Shown here: positions 7,694 through 16,317 of the stretch, piece by piece | Position numbering within the stretch: position 1 is the first letter of the stretch | Layout of the letters: the number at the start of each line of letters is the position of its first letter | Notes under the pieces: model-generated | What the model saw: only the letters and a program-made list of their open reading frames with translations | Database searches by the model: none | Told to the model about the DNA's origin: nothing | Assembly (NCBI RefSeq): GCF_004768545.1 | Contig: NZ_CP038636.1 | Span: 248,001 to 312,000, forward strand | Length of the DNA stretch: 64,000 nt | Direction: 5' to 3' | Source: Cupriavidus oxalaticus | GTDB lineage: Bacteria; Pseudomonadota; Gammaproteobacteria; Burkholderiales; Burkholderiaceae | Position numbers and translations under genes: made by a program

Positions 7694-10600
7694 GCGGGCG
7701 AAGGCGATCCGCTGGATCCAGGCCCAGGTGGCCGAGTACGGGTTGACCATGGAGGAACTGGAGGCGGCGGGGTGCTTTGATCCGCCGCCGGGGAATGGCA
7801 CCGATTGGGATAGCGGATTCCCCCCAGATCAGAACATCCACCGAACCTTGAAGAGATTCCGGCCAGTGGTGCGACAGTCCTTCGGTAGAACGTGGTGGGG
7901 CGAGCAATGGCTCAGTGCCCTGACATACATCGACTACGACAATCGTCTGCCGCGCGGGCGGACCTACGCGAACAAAGGGGCGGTCAAGGATCTTGTCGTC
8001 GGGGCCGGGACGATCCACGCCCAGGTACAGGGCTCCCGGCCACGTCCCTACCAGGTAACGATCACGGTGCCGCCGCTTTCCGCCAAGGATTCCGCACGGC
8101 TTCTGGACGCCATCGCCGCGGAGCCCACCCTGATCGCCCGGATGCTCAACCGGGAACTGGATCCGTCGGTGCTGGACCACGCGCGCGATCTTGGGATTTC
8201 CGTCTTCCCCGCCCGCTGGAAGGACCTCGATATGCAATGCTCCTGCCCCGATTGGGCCGTGCCTTGCAAGCACCTGGCTGCTGTGATTTACCTCCTGAGC
8301 CGGGAAATTGACGGCAATCCGTTCCTGGTGTTTGCATTGAGAGGCGTCGACCTAGCGAAAGCCTTGAAGTCGCGCGACATCCATCTGGAGCCGGCAGGTG
8401 GCGCTGTGCTGCCCTCATTGACCGAGCTGCTGCCGACAGCCTCAGAGGCCCGAGCTGATGCGGGGGATCTTACTGCACTTGATCAGCTTGATTTCTCCGG
8501 GATTCCGGACCTGGCCGGTCCACTACTACACGTGCTGCCGGCCCAACCCACGTTCTTTCCCAACGGAGATTTTCGCGAGACATTGCGGCGTCTTCTGGCA
8601 CGCTCGAGCAAGGCCGCGCGACAAGCCATGGATTCCCGCGCCGGTGCCATCGACGCGCAGCGCCTCACGTTCTCCGGTGATGACCGGCCGGGGATTGAAC
8701 TGGACGCAAGATTGCACCCGTCGGTGTTCGGCACGAAGGACATCACCACCATCGAAGCGCTGGAAGCGGCACTGGCTCACGTCGATGTGAGCAATCTGCC
8801 AGACGTGCAGCCCGAGGTTGCCGCGCTGTTCCACGTGCGCCTGCTGGCACTGCAGTTGATCGCGCATGGCGCGGTAATCCCGCAAATCCTCTTGGAGGAT
8901 ACCGACACTGTCTTGCTGCGCTGGCTCCCAGCCACGCTCGATGGTTTCGTGGCGACCGTCATGCAGCGCCTTGCCACTGCGTTGCCAGCTGGCCTGGTCA
9001 AGACCGGGAAGGGAAGGAAGCATGCCGTCCTCACCCAGGAGGCCCAGGCAACGTTCCTCTGTTCCCTGTTTCTGAATCACTTCATTCACGCATGGGCGGA
9101 TGGCGCCAGCGAAAAGCCCCTCGGGAATAAGACGATGGCCTTGTTCTTCTGCGCCGGCCGAGCCCGCTACGACGGTCCCGGTGAAGGGGAAATCGCCGCC
9201 GGCATTCACACCTGGCTATCCCGATACCATCTGGCGCGCCGAGAACATGTACCGGTGCTATGCCTCGAGGAGGCAAAAGCGGGCCGTTTCGGGCTGGCAC
9301 TCGCGATCGAGCATCGTTCGGCAGCGCCGAAGAAACCTGTACCACTGGCAGTGATTCTGACCGATGAGGCCTGGTCGAAGGCCCGTTTTGGCATTCTGCA
9401 GACAATCGCGCTATTGGCCGAGTTTTTCCCACCGCTCAATGCCTATATCAGTGCTGGCGCCAAGACCCCCGTCAAGATTGCTGCGGATGAGCTGCCGGCC
9501 TTGCTGTTTGAGACGCTGCCGGTAATCCGCTTGCTCGGGATTCGCGCGCTGCTACCGAAGGCGCTCGACCATCTACTGCGACCTCACCTGTCCATGCAGA
9601 TCAAGGGTACGGCGACCGATACTGCGGGATTTTTTTGCGCCGACGATGTTCTTGCCTTCGACTGGAAAGTGGCCGTCGGTAACCATCTGATTACGCGCGC
9701 CGAGTTTGAAAGGTTGGTGAAGGATGCCGCAGGCGTTGTACGTTTCAAAGGGGCGTACGTCTATCTGGATCCCAAAGAGATCGAGCGCCTGCGTGCCCAA
9801 CTCCTTAAGCCATTGGCACCTTCGGGCGCTGAACTGTTGCGCGTTGCCCTCGCAGGCGAATTCGCCGGCACGACCGTTGGCCTGGATGCCAAGGCCCGCA
9901 AGATCATTCAAGATTTGGTGGAAGCCGGCACGGTCCCGTTGCCTCGTGGTATCAACGCCACCCTACGCCCTTACCAGCAGCGGGGTTATGCGTGGCTTTA
10001 TCGCAACGCGCGAATCGGTTTGGGCAGCGTGATCGCCGATGACATGGGGTTGGGCAAGACACTGCAGGTCATCGCTACGCTGCAAAAGCTCAAGGAGGAT
10101 GGCGCGCTTGACGAAGCCAAGGCCCTGGTCATCGTGCCTACCAGTTTGTTGACCAATTGGCAGAAGGAAATTGGGCGTTTCGCCCCCAATCTGGAGGTTG
10201 GCATCTTCCACGGCAGCAAGCGTGAACTCGCGATGATTCGGCCCGATGTCCTGCTGACGACCTACGGTATCGCGCGTACGGCTGCTGCTTCCCTCCATGC
10301 CTTGGCATGGCGCATCGTCGTCGTGGATGAGGCCCAGAACATCAAGAACCCGGCTGCTGCCCAGACCAAGGCCGTGAAGGCGATCCCGGCCACCAGCTTT
10401 ATTGCCATGAGTGGGACGCCGGTGGAGAACAGCTTGTCCGAGTATTGGAGCATCCTGGACTTCGCCAACCGGGGCTATCTGGGAAACCTCAACCAGTTCG
10501 CGCGGGAATATGCGATGCCGATTCAGATCCAGCGCGATCAGCATGTCGTGCAGCGCTTCAAGCGGGTCACGGCCCCCTTCCTGCTGCGACGCCTGAAAGC

Positions 10601-11366
10601 CGACAAGGCCATCATCAGCGATCTGCCCGACAAGATCGAGCAGGATCAATACTGCACGCTGACCAAGGCTCAGACGGCGCTGTATCAATCGGTGGTACAG
10701 GAAGGATTGCGAGTCATCTCGGGGGAATCCGACACCTTCAAGCGCCAAGGTCTGGTGCTGCAGATGATTCTGGCATTGAAGCAGATCTGTAACCATCCGG
10801 CGCAATATTTGAAACAGGGACAGGCTGACGCGGCGGCGTCTGGCAAAGCGGAGCGTTTCTTCGAGCTCATCGACGATATCCACGCCAGCCACGAAAAGGT
10901 GTTGGTCTTCACCCAGTTCCGCGAGATGGGAAACCTTCTCTGCAGTTGGCTGCGACAGCGATATGGCCGCGATCCGCTATTTCTGCACGGGGGTGTCGGG
11001 CGAACCAAACGAGATGCGATGGTCGAGCGATTTCAGAACGACCGTACCGAGCGCGTTTTTATCCTGTCGCTCAAAGCCGGCGGGACAGGGCTAAATCTGA
11101 CCGCGGCCTCCAACGTCATCCACTACGATCTATGGTGGAATCCAGCGGTGGAAGCGCAGGCAACGGACCGAGTCTATCGCATTGGCCAACAGCGCAACGT
11201 TCAGGTCCACCGATTCATCACTCGCGCTACGTTTGAAGAGCGTATCAATGACATGATTCGCGCCAAGCGGGAACTGGCCGACTTGGCAGTCGGCACGGGC
11301 GAACAGTGGATCGGTAATCTTAGCGGGGACGAGCTCAAGACGCTGTTCAGCTTGGCAGAAAGCTGA
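7677..11366 (+). CDS. SWIM zinc-finger SNF2-family DNA-dependent ATPase/helicase
   Basis: A 1229-residue protein counted from the ATG at 7677; the frame is open back to 7344. After a short N-terminal stretch comes a FGRTWWGEQW segment typical of SWIM/SNF2 proteins. The SWIM zinc finger is CxCx6CxH with C188, C190, C197 and H199. The ATPase core follows a long helical middle, with Walker A DDMGLGKT near residue 790 and a Walker B-like VVVDEAQNIKN. Motif III is SGTPVEN, and the C-terminal helicase lobe ends in GGTGLNLTAASNVIHYD and DRVYRIGQ. All catalytic motifs are present. The role is DNA or RNA-polymerase remodelling (RapA/HepA relatives). Residues 1-35 (RAKAIRWIQAQVAEYGLTMEEL) look like the linker of H-NS proteins and may be acquired. 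Confidence 0.88.
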   Translation: MTVNNERAKAIRWIQAQVAEYGLTMEELEAAGCFDPPPGNGTDWDSGFPPDQNIHRTLKRFRPVVRQSFGRTWWGEQWLSALTYIDYDNRLPRGRTYANKGAVKDLVVGAGTIHAQVQGSRPRPYQVTITVPPLSAKDSARLLDAIAAEPTLIARMLNRELDPSVLDHARDLGISVFPARWKDLDMQCSCPDWAVPCKHLAAVIYLLSREIDGNPFLVFALRGVDLAKALKSRDIHLEPAGGAVLPSLTELLPTASEARADAGDLTALDQLDFSGIPDLAGPLLHVLPAQPTFFPNGDFRETLRRLLARSSKAARQAMDSRAGAIDAQRLTFSGDDRPGIELDARLHPSVFGTKDITTIEALEAALAHVDVSNLPDVQPEVAALFHVRLLALQLIAHGAVIPQILLEDTDTVLLRWLPATLDGFVATVMQRLATALPAGLVKTGKGRKHAVLTQEAQATFLCSLFLNHFIHAWADGASEKPLGNKTMALFFCAGRARYDGPGEGEIAAGIHTWLSRYHLARREHVPVLCLEEAKAGRFGLALAIEHRSAAPKKPVPLAVILTDEAWSKARFGILQTIALLAEFFPPLNAYISAGAKTPVKIAADELPALLFETLPVIRLLGIRALLPKALDHLLRPHLSMQIKGTATDTAGFFCADDVLAFDWKVAVGNHLITRAEFERLVKDAAGVVRFKGAYVYLDPKEIERLRAQLLKPLAPSGAELLRVALAGEFAGTTVGLDAKARKIIQDLVEAGTVPLPRGINATLRPYQQRGYAWLYRNARIGLGSVIADDMGLGKTLQVIATLQKLKEDGALDEAKALVIVPTSLLTNWQKEIGRFAPNLEVGIFHGSKRELAMIRPDVLLTTYGIARTAAASLHALAWRIVVVDEAQNIKNPAAAQTKAVKAIPATSFIAMSGTPVENSLSEYWSILDFANRGYLGNLNQFAREYAMPIQIQRDQHVVQRFKRVTAPFLLRRLKADKAIISDLPDKIEQDQYCTLTKAQTALYQSVVQEGLRVISGESDTFKRQGLVLQMILALKQICNHPAQYLKQGQADAAASGKAERFFELIDDIHASHEKVLVFTQFREMGNLLCSWLRQRYGRDPLFLHGGVGRTKRDAMVERFQNDRTERVFILSLKAGGTGLNLTAASNVIHYDLWWNPAVEAQATDRVYRIGQQRNVQVHRFITRATFEERINDMIRAKRELADLAVGTGEQWIGNLSGDELKTLFSLAES

Positions 11367-11389
11367 GTTAGAAATGCTTGGTGAGGTTT

Positions 11390-11702
11390 CTGCAGTCGCG
11401 TCTGTCGTCGGGCGATGCCGGGCATGCAAGCCGCAAGGCGTTCGAAGGACGTGCGGCAGAAGTGGCCAACACCAGGCTGGCCGAGGTTGTGGCGGCAGCC
11501 AAGGCAGCAGGCGTCACATGCCAGACCGAAATGACGATCTCGAATGCGGTACGAGGGGATCATCGATGCGGCGACCAAGCATGGATGTGACGTCATTTTC
11601 ATGGCGTCGCACGGAGGACGTGGGCTCGAAAGCCTGCTGGTCGGCAGTGAGACGCAACGGGTGCTGACGCACTGCCGGATTCCGGTATTGGTCTATCGCT
11701 GA
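11390..11702 (+). pseudogene. Universal stress protein (UspA family), truncated and frameshifted
   Basis: The C-terminal two thirds of a Usp domain can be read in two frames. The first ends around EVVAAAKAAGVTCQTEM. The second continues with YEGIIDAATKHGCDVIFMASHGG, then the ATP-binding stretch RGLESLLVGSETQRVLTH and the terminal PVLVYR before the TGA at 11700. The frame break is near 11546. The N-terminal domain is missing, so the gene is dead. Confidence 0.72.
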
Positions 11703-12106
11703 CGAACTGGCGTGCGAGTGCGAAGCGCTACACTCGCACGCTATGCCGGCAGGCTTTCGGGGCCGGTATCCCCCCCGGCCGCCGGCCGTGGAACGCGTCG
11801 TCCAGGAGCGCCCAGATGCCCGCTGCGCCCAGCGTGCGCGGGTTGGGGTACTGCGCCTGCAGCGCCCGTTCGCGAGACCGCAATTCCGGCCATTCCTGGG
11901 AATGGATTGAGGTCGAGCAGCACACAATGGGTTCGGGCCCGGCCAAAGCAACATAGACCTTCTCCCGGGCATAAACTGCAAGGAGGCGGCCGCAGTGTGT
12001 TTTGGCGCCCAGCGTTTCTGTTAGCCGCCGGACAGACTCCCGAGCGCCCCGGGTGCCGGCTGCGCGGCGATAGCCACGCCACGCGGAAGCTGCCGTCTCA
12101 AATGCC
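11703..12106. other. Intergenic debris between usp scrap and next gene
   Basis: No intact gene. The minus strand is open over much of this stretch. Its downstream part carries the maleylacetate reductase tail listed separately at 11770-11876; the upstream part (about 11880-12105) has no family I recognise. Confidence 0.4.
11770..11876 (-). pseudogene. C-terminal scrap of a maleylacetate reductase
   Basis: The minus strand reads ERALQAQYPNPRTLGAAG then ALLDDAFHGRRP. Residue by residue this matches the end of the intact maleylacetate reductase in this window (LQNQYPNPRPLEAGAIRELL then AWEGRRP). It is a different homologue, not a copy. It suggests a second chlorocatechol or hydroxyquinol pathway once lay here. 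Confidence 0.6.
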
Positions 12107-12790
12107 ATGAGTTACATTCGCGCACCGTTCACCGACGATCAGGTCCAGAAGCTCAACGAGAACCAGGTCGGCCTCGGCGGCCCGGTTCTGCGCGCCTTCA
12201 TCTGCAGGAACAGCGCCGATCATCGCCACGGAGTCGAAGGTGGCGCCCCTGGCATCCTGATTGCCACCAAATACGGCTGGGTTTGCCCACACTGCAATTT
12301 CAAAAGGGACTGGGCATTCGCGATCATGGCGACCCGGTTGACTCGCCCGCCGACCGCCATCCAATCCTTTATCTATACGACGCCCTCAATCGAGAAGGCC
12401 AACATCCTCCTCAGTCAGTATGAACGGCTTGCGGCAACCGAGCGCCCCGGCGCGGCCGTGATGGTCGCATGCATCAAGAATCGTATCGAGGAAATGTCGC
12501 TCCCCGGATTCGGCACTATCGAGCTCGGCGAGATCCCCACTGACGCGGTGGTGAGACAATTAGGAGGACGCAATTACCGGATCGTCTCGGGACAATCACA
12601 TCTCCAAGCCGCCCTGCGGCTGACCGGCCGCGCGCTGGTGACGGATGCTGTCACCCATGAGCAGGTACACGTCCATGACATCGACGGCAAACTGTTTGCC
12701 ATTTCGTCCGACGCCCAGGCAGCGCTGGACTCAGAAACGCTTACGGCGATCGAACACGCCAAAGCCGACCCGCGCGCGAGACGCGCGTGA
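12107..12790 (+). CDS. Hypothetical protein with N-terminal zinc-ribbon-like segment
   Basis: A 227-residue protein of unknown function. Residues 1-70 (FTDDQVQKLNENQ, then a CRNSADHRHG cluster and WVCPHCNFKRDWA) look like the small Cys/His-rich hypothetical proteins common on plasmids and islands, with a CPHC metal knuckle. The rest, from about residue 85, is a different soluble domain with no motif I recognise. The junction suggests either a genuine two-domain protein or an in-frame fusion of two gene pieces. It has no operon partner, and the upstream DNA is debris. Confidence 0.55.
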   Translation: MSYIRAPFTDDQVQKLNENQVGLGGPVLRAFICRNSADHRHGVEGGAPGILIATKYGWVCPHCNFKRDWAFAIMATRLTRPPTAIQSFIYTTPSIEKANILLSQYERLAATERPGAAVMVACIKNRIEEMSLPGFGTIELGEIPTDAVVRQLGGRNYRIVSGQSHLQAALRLTGRALVTDAVTHEQVHVHDIDGKLFAISSDAQAALDSETLTAIEHAKADPRARRA

Positions 12791-12828
12791 ACTCGTTTCG
12801 CTGTACGCCGCACTGAACTCGCATGGCA

Positions 12829-12974
12829 CGGATCTCGATGCGAAGAGCGGGAGTCAGGGAGTTCAGCTGGCCGAACTGCGTACCCAATTCTCGACCGAGC
12901 TGGAGCGCGCGCGAGCAGGTCGTCATCGCGCAGGAGCGGGCCGAGGCCAGCGAGCGGCGCGCGCTGCGTGAGCT
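12829..12974 (+). pseudogene. KfrA-like coiled-coil gene scrap, cut by the MITE-like element
   Basis: Two frames joined by one shift near 12915 give LAELRTQFSTELERAR and EQVVIAQERAEASERRALREL. This is the Arg/Glu/Ala coiled coil seen near the C-terminus of plasmid KfrA proteins. It stops exactly where the inverted-repeat element begins at 12975. Confidence 0.5.
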
Positions 12975-13082
12975 GGGTGATCGTACCTTTCGTGCGAAAT
13001 ATGGCGGTGTTGGCCTAAAAATCCTTTCGCATCAAATAGTTGTATTATCCCTCCCGCGTTTGCACGAAAGGTACGATCACCC
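12975..13082. mobile_element. 108-bp MITE-like element with 21-bp perfect terminal inverted repeats
   Basis: The left arm at 12975-12995 and right arm at 13062-13082 are exact reverse complements over 21 bases, starting GGGTGATCG. The 66-bp core is AT-richer than its surroundings and codes nothing. It ends a kfrA-like reading frame. No clear target-site duplication is visible. The parent transposon is not in the window and I do not recognise the repeat. Confidence 0.7.
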
Positions 13083-13481
13083 CTAAATGTGCAGAGAGGA
13101 TGGCGCAAGGGCGTACTGGATTGCCAAGGCGCAGTTGCGGATGGAAGCGATACCGCGACTGGAGGCGGAATTGACCGCGCTGCGCGCCGCGGCGCAGTTC
13201 CGGGCCGAGTGGGCCGAAGCCGAAAGCGGCGCTCGCAGGCCAACTGCCGGGAGGCCCGCGCCAGGTAGGCGAGGGCAGTGGCCAGCAGGCAGGAGCGGCC
13301 AGTATCCCGTAGTACCGCGCTCTGTGGCATGGCTGCTCCGGGTGCCCCGGTTGGTGAAACAGCCAGTTCGGGTGGCGCTCAGCGCGTGCACATTCCATAC
13401 TGGAAGTGATCGCCCCCGCCGGAATGCAGCGATGCTCGTGGGGACGAGTTTTCGTCTCCACCTTCCGAAAGGAGGTGTCCC
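13083..13481. other. Debris region, no intact gene
   Basis: A short plus-strand stretch at about 13110-13240 reads as more Ala/Glu/Arg coiled coil (AKAQLRMEAIPRLEAELTAL) and may be another kfrA scrap. The rest, up to the ribosome site of the next small gene, shows nothing. Confidence 0.35.
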
Positions 13482-13757
13482 ATGTGCTACCGGATTCGTG
13501 ATCTGGATCGCCCGCGAGAGAAAGCGGCCCAGCAGCGGCATACCCCGACGACCTTGTCGCCTCGCTCTCGCCTCAACGAGCGCTGGGCGGCGATGGCGTG
13601 GCTGCGTCCGTCGCCAAAAACAACCAGCGCGGTGACGGCCACATCCTTGGAGCAGGCCGAGCCGGCTGAGGCCGCGGCGAAGCCGGTCCCTCGGCCCATT
13701 GACCAGGCTTGCACCGTCGCCAGCACCGCCCGCGAGCGGGAGGCCGAGACGGCGTAG
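13482..13757 (+). CDS. Small hypothetical protein
   Basis: A 91-residue frame beginning [14 protein letters not shown]. It is listed mainly because the ATG at 13482 sits behind an excellent ribosome site, AAAGGAGGT at 13468-13476. The protein is basic at the start and Ala/Pro/Glu-rich at the end, with no domain, signal peptide or membrane segment that I can see. It may be real or a decayed remnant. Confidence 0.4.
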   Translation: MCYRIRDLDRPREKAAQQRHTPTTLSPRSRLNERWAAMAWLRPSPKTTSAVTATSLEQAEPAEAAAKPVPRPIDQACTVASTAREREAETA

Positions 13758-14039
13758 CCCGTCACTACGATGCCGTGTTGCGTCACCCCATGGTCCAGAC
13801 CAAGAACGCCGAAACCGCGCCGTCGCCGAAGATGAAGGAAGTGCAGCGCGAAGAAGCCCACAAGGCCGCACTCCAGTCGCTTGCCGAAACCCCAGTAGCG
13901 GCCTGAGCATCAAGTAGTGTTGTGGCGCAGGCTTTCATGGCGGCCACGATCGGGCACAATGAGAGTCGTACTACTGTAAGTTGGCCTGGGCTCCCCCGCA
14001 CTGCGCTCACGCTTCGCACCTGGCCTGACCGCCGCGGGC

Positions 14040-14096
14040 TCGCAGGCGCCGCAACGGCAAGGCTCTCGTCTTCCATATCGCTGATATGTAAGGCAT
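14040..14096 (+). pseudogene. priB: priB relic, C-terminal end
   Basis: The last codons before a TAA read [18 protein letters not shown], which matches the end of the primosomal protein PriB (basic tail then LVFHI). It lies directly before rpsR, its normal neighbour in the rpsF-priB-rpsR-rplI operon. Nothing upstream of about 14040 is readable as PriB. Confidence 0.5.
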
Positions 14097-14113
14097 CGGT
14101 AGGGGATCGAATC

Positions 14114-14392
14114 ATGGCATTCATCAAACGTAGCGATAAAAAGAAGAAGCCTTTCAAAAAGGAAAGCTCACTGTTCAAGCGCAAGCGCTATTGCCGCTTC
14201 ACCGTGGCTGGCGTGGAACAGATCGACTACAAGGATCTGGACACCCTGAAGGACTTCATCGGCGACAATGCCAAGATCACGCCCGCTCGCCTGACTGGCA
14301 CCAAGGCGCACTATCAGCGTCAGCTCGATACGGCCATCAAGCGCGCGCGCTTCCTCGCGCTGCTGCCCTACACGGACCTGCACAAGCACTGA
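14114..14392 (+). CDS. rpsR: 30S ribosomal protein S18 (accessory copy)
   Basis: A 92-residue S18, full length for Burkholderiales. A basic N-terminal tail ([19 protein letters not shown]) is followed by [54 protein letters not shown] and FLALLPY. The protein binds S6 and 16S rRNA on the small-subunit platform. The gene appears intact, while its operon neighbours are relics: priB before it and rplI after it. That marks a duplicated operon fragment rather than the chromosomal locus. An intrinsic terminator lies 240 bases downstream. Whether this copy is expressed or enters ribosomes is unknown. Confidence 0.9.
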   Translation: MAFIKRSDKKKKPFKKESSLFKRKRYCRFTVAGVEQIDYKDLDTLKDFIGDNAKITPARLTGTKAHYQRQLDTAIKRARFLALLPYTDLHKH

Positions 14393-14418
14393 TTGCCCAG
14401 GCGGCTAAGGAAAATACG

Positions 14419-14560
14419 ATGCAAGGAAAAAATTATCAGCCTGGGCTGCTTGGGTGACATCGTTCGCATGAAGGACGGCTACGCCCGTAACTTCTGATCC
14501 CGAACAAGAAGGCCCGCCGCGCTACGCAAACCGCCATCAGCGAGTTCGAAGTCAAGCGCG
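14419..14560 (+). pseudogene. rplI: rplI (ribosomal protein L9) 5' relic
   Basis: After ATG at 14419 the frames give SLGCLGDIVRMKDGYARNF, then, across a frameshift that creates an early TGA, KKARRATQTAISEFEVKR. This is the N-terminal domain of L9 (LGxLGDIVxVKxGYARNFLIP). The first residues are also altered and everything after about residue 48 is missing. It cannot make L9. Confidence 0.8.
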
Positions 14561-14633
14561 TAACACGTCTAAGCATTGGCATTGCCGCCGGCAAGGGCTC
14601 TCATCCCGGGGCGGTGGAGTGTGTCAGCGAGGG

Positions 14634-14665
14634 AAGGCAGAAGCGTTCGCTTCTGCCTTTTCTTT
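14634..14665 (+). terminator. Rho-independent terminator downstream of rpsR/rplI relic
   Basis: A perfect 11-bp stem (AAGGCAGAAGC / GCTTCTGCCTT) with loop GTTC spans 14634-14659 and is followed by TTCTTT on the plus strand. It is placed to end the rpsR transcript. Confidence 0.75.
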
Positions 14666-14949
14666 GGGTGCGCCCGGCAGGGTGCGCCCATGCCTGCGGC
14701 CGGGTTGCGGGCACTTGGCAGCGCGACTTCGCGGGATCGGGTGTGCATGACAGCAGCGACGCTCCTGCTAGAACCGATTTTGCAACTCAATACACCGAGG
14801 ACGCCAGTAGGAACGGGAGGGCGACTGCATCGATCGCCCGTGACACACGATGGCGCCTGAAGCGGGCGACCGAGGCCTTGTCCGCTACCGGCTCCTGCAA
14901 CAGGCTTTCATCGGTAGCTTGCGTGAAACGTAAGGATATCTCTCATGGC

Positions 14950-15262
14950 AGGTGGTTGCCGCGCCCTCAGGCCGCCATCTAGCGGCGTTTATCGTCGGTC
15001 CATCCAGGGTCATGCGGGAATGGTCGTTATGGAACTTGCTGATGATGGGCCGGAGCTCTTCCTTGACATACTCACTGTAGCGATAAAAGAGGGGACCGAA
15101 CCGACCTCTGCGCAGGTCGCTGTTGCCCAGCAACCAGTCGGTGACGGGAAAGGTGAGGTTCATGTACTTCATCCGGGCATGTTGCGCACGAATCAATTGT
15201 CGTGGACGTGACAGCAATAGTGGAAGGTCTTATAGACCAGGTACCGGGCCACCATTGTCAGA
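14950..15262 (-). pseudogene. Relic resembling a fatty acid hydroxylase/sterol desaturase
   Basis: Minus-strand frames give RYLVYKTFHYC.HVHDN, then MKYMNLTFPVTDWLLGNSDL, then RRGRFGPLFYRYSEYVKEELRPII. The order and the His-rich start fit membrane di-iron hydroxylases of the C-5 sterol desaturase type, but the central HHxxHH box is missing between MKYMN and LTFPV. Frameshifts and that deletion make it non-functional. The family call is tentative. Confidence 0.4.
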
Positions 15263-15537
15263 GGAGATGCTGGACGGCCCGCCGGGCGAGCCGAGCGCCG
15301 AGGTCCGCATGCTGGCCGCGCCCGAACGGCAACTGGCGCGGTGGGCAAACTCAACGCGGGGCGCGAGATCGACGGCCACTGGCCGCTGGCGTCCGAAGCG
15401 GAGGCGCTGCTGTGCGGGGCCATGACAAAGCTGCGTTGGTCCGCCCCTTCGTACTTTTGAGTGCTAAAGATCGCCCGCATCATCGCGGATCTCGACCGCG
15501 CCGCGATCCTGCAGGCCGCCAACGTGGGCGAAGCGAT
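15263..15537. other. Debris region, no intact gene
   Basis: Only short disconnected frames are seen. One plus-strand run at about 15460-15545 (KIARIIADLDRAAILQAANVGE) looks protein-like but has no start and no partner. Confidence 0.35.
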
Positions 15538-15729
15538 TCAATACCGGCGCGCGCTGCGCTCCTCATAGGATGGCGGCAGTACCGCCACTGGCGGTTCCGC
15601 CGGTGGCGGTGGATGCTCGATCGGCGGCAGGTCCGGCGGAATGCCCGGGGGCGGCGGCTCCTCGATCGGCGGCACTGTATGGGCCGGCCGGTGGTGGGAC
15701 TGGGCAAGCGGCGTCAGGAAGATGCGCAT
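15538..15729 (-). CDS. Small proline-rich hypothetical protein
   Basis: A 63-residue frame beginning MRIFLTPLAQ with GGAG ten bases ahead of the ATG. The middle is built of PPI/PPPP units (PPIEEPPPPGIPPDLPPIEH), so it should be extended and non-globular. There is no signal peptide or membrane helix. Similar tiny proline-rich proteins occur in Burkholderiales but have no assigned role. Confidence 0.5.
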   Translation of the reverse strand: MRIFLTPLAQSHHRPAHTVPPIEEPPPPGIPPDLPPIEHPPPPAEPPVAVLPPSYEERSARRY

Positions 15730-15817
15730 GGGGCGTCTCCGCGATGGCGATCTGCCTTCATTGAAGCAAACCCGCCGCCCGAGTGCCACCAGCACGCCCA
15801 TGCCCCCGCATAAAGAC

Positions 15818-15960
15818 TCAGGCGGACTGCCTGCGCACGAAGAAGAGCGCGGCGCCTACCGGGACCAGCACGTTGCCGAAGACGCGGTTCTGCCAGCGCA
15901 CCGCGCGCGCATTGCGGAATTGCCTCTGCATGCGCGAGGCCAGCACGGCGAAATAGCACG
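15818..15960 (-). pseudogene. LysE/RhtB-family exporter, C-terminal scrap
   Basis: The minus strand ends YFAVLASRMQRQ, then RAVRWQNRVFGNVLVPVGAALFFVRR before the TGA. This is the last cytoplasmic loop and final membrane helix of LysE/RhtB amino-acid exporters. Upstream codons lose the family pattern at about 15960, so only the tail survives. Confidence 0.6.
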
Positions 15961-16149
15961 GTGTCCGCACTATGCTTATGGGGCGTGCATAGATGTGCTG
16001 GTATGTGCTGGTGTTCGAAGTCCCCGTCGATATCGAGCGCTCGGCTCGCCGAACTCCTTTGAGATGAAGCGCTCGAACAGTAGGGCTTTCCGAGTCGGTC
16101 ATGGCTTTCGACGCCGCGACGGCCTATGAGCGGCTCAATCCGCGCCAGG

Positions 16150-16317
16150 CCCGTCATGCACACCGTGGTGATCGAGGGAACCCGTTTCGAACCGCAGACG
16201 CTTAGCATCTGGCCCGGTGACATCGTCGTGTGGGTCAACAAGGATCCCTTCCCACACACGGTGACCGCACAATCTGGTGGCTTTGACTCGAAGGGCATCG
16301 CGCCAGGCAAGTCACAG
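16150..16317 (+). pseudogene. Cupredoxin (plastocyanin/amicyanin-like), 3'-truncated
   Basis: The reading frame MHTVVIEGTRFEPQTLSIWP, then GDIVVWVNKDPFPHTVTAQ and GGFDSKGIAPGKS, is the N-terminal two thirds of a small type-1 copper protein, including the first copper histidine in the PHTVTA segment. It ends at about 16317, where Tn3-type transposase sequence begins on the other strand, so the Cys-His-Met copper loop is lost. No signal peptide is visible. Confidence 0.65.

Noticed and set aside
7017..8273. Long minus-strand open frame across RES and SNF2 gene starts
   Set aside because: Antisense to two well-supported genes, no motifs, low-complexity Arg/Pro composition.
13709..13906. 65-codon frame between small ORF and S18
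   Set aside because: No ribosome site and overlaps the end of the preceding frame; lysine/glutamate-rich but without support.
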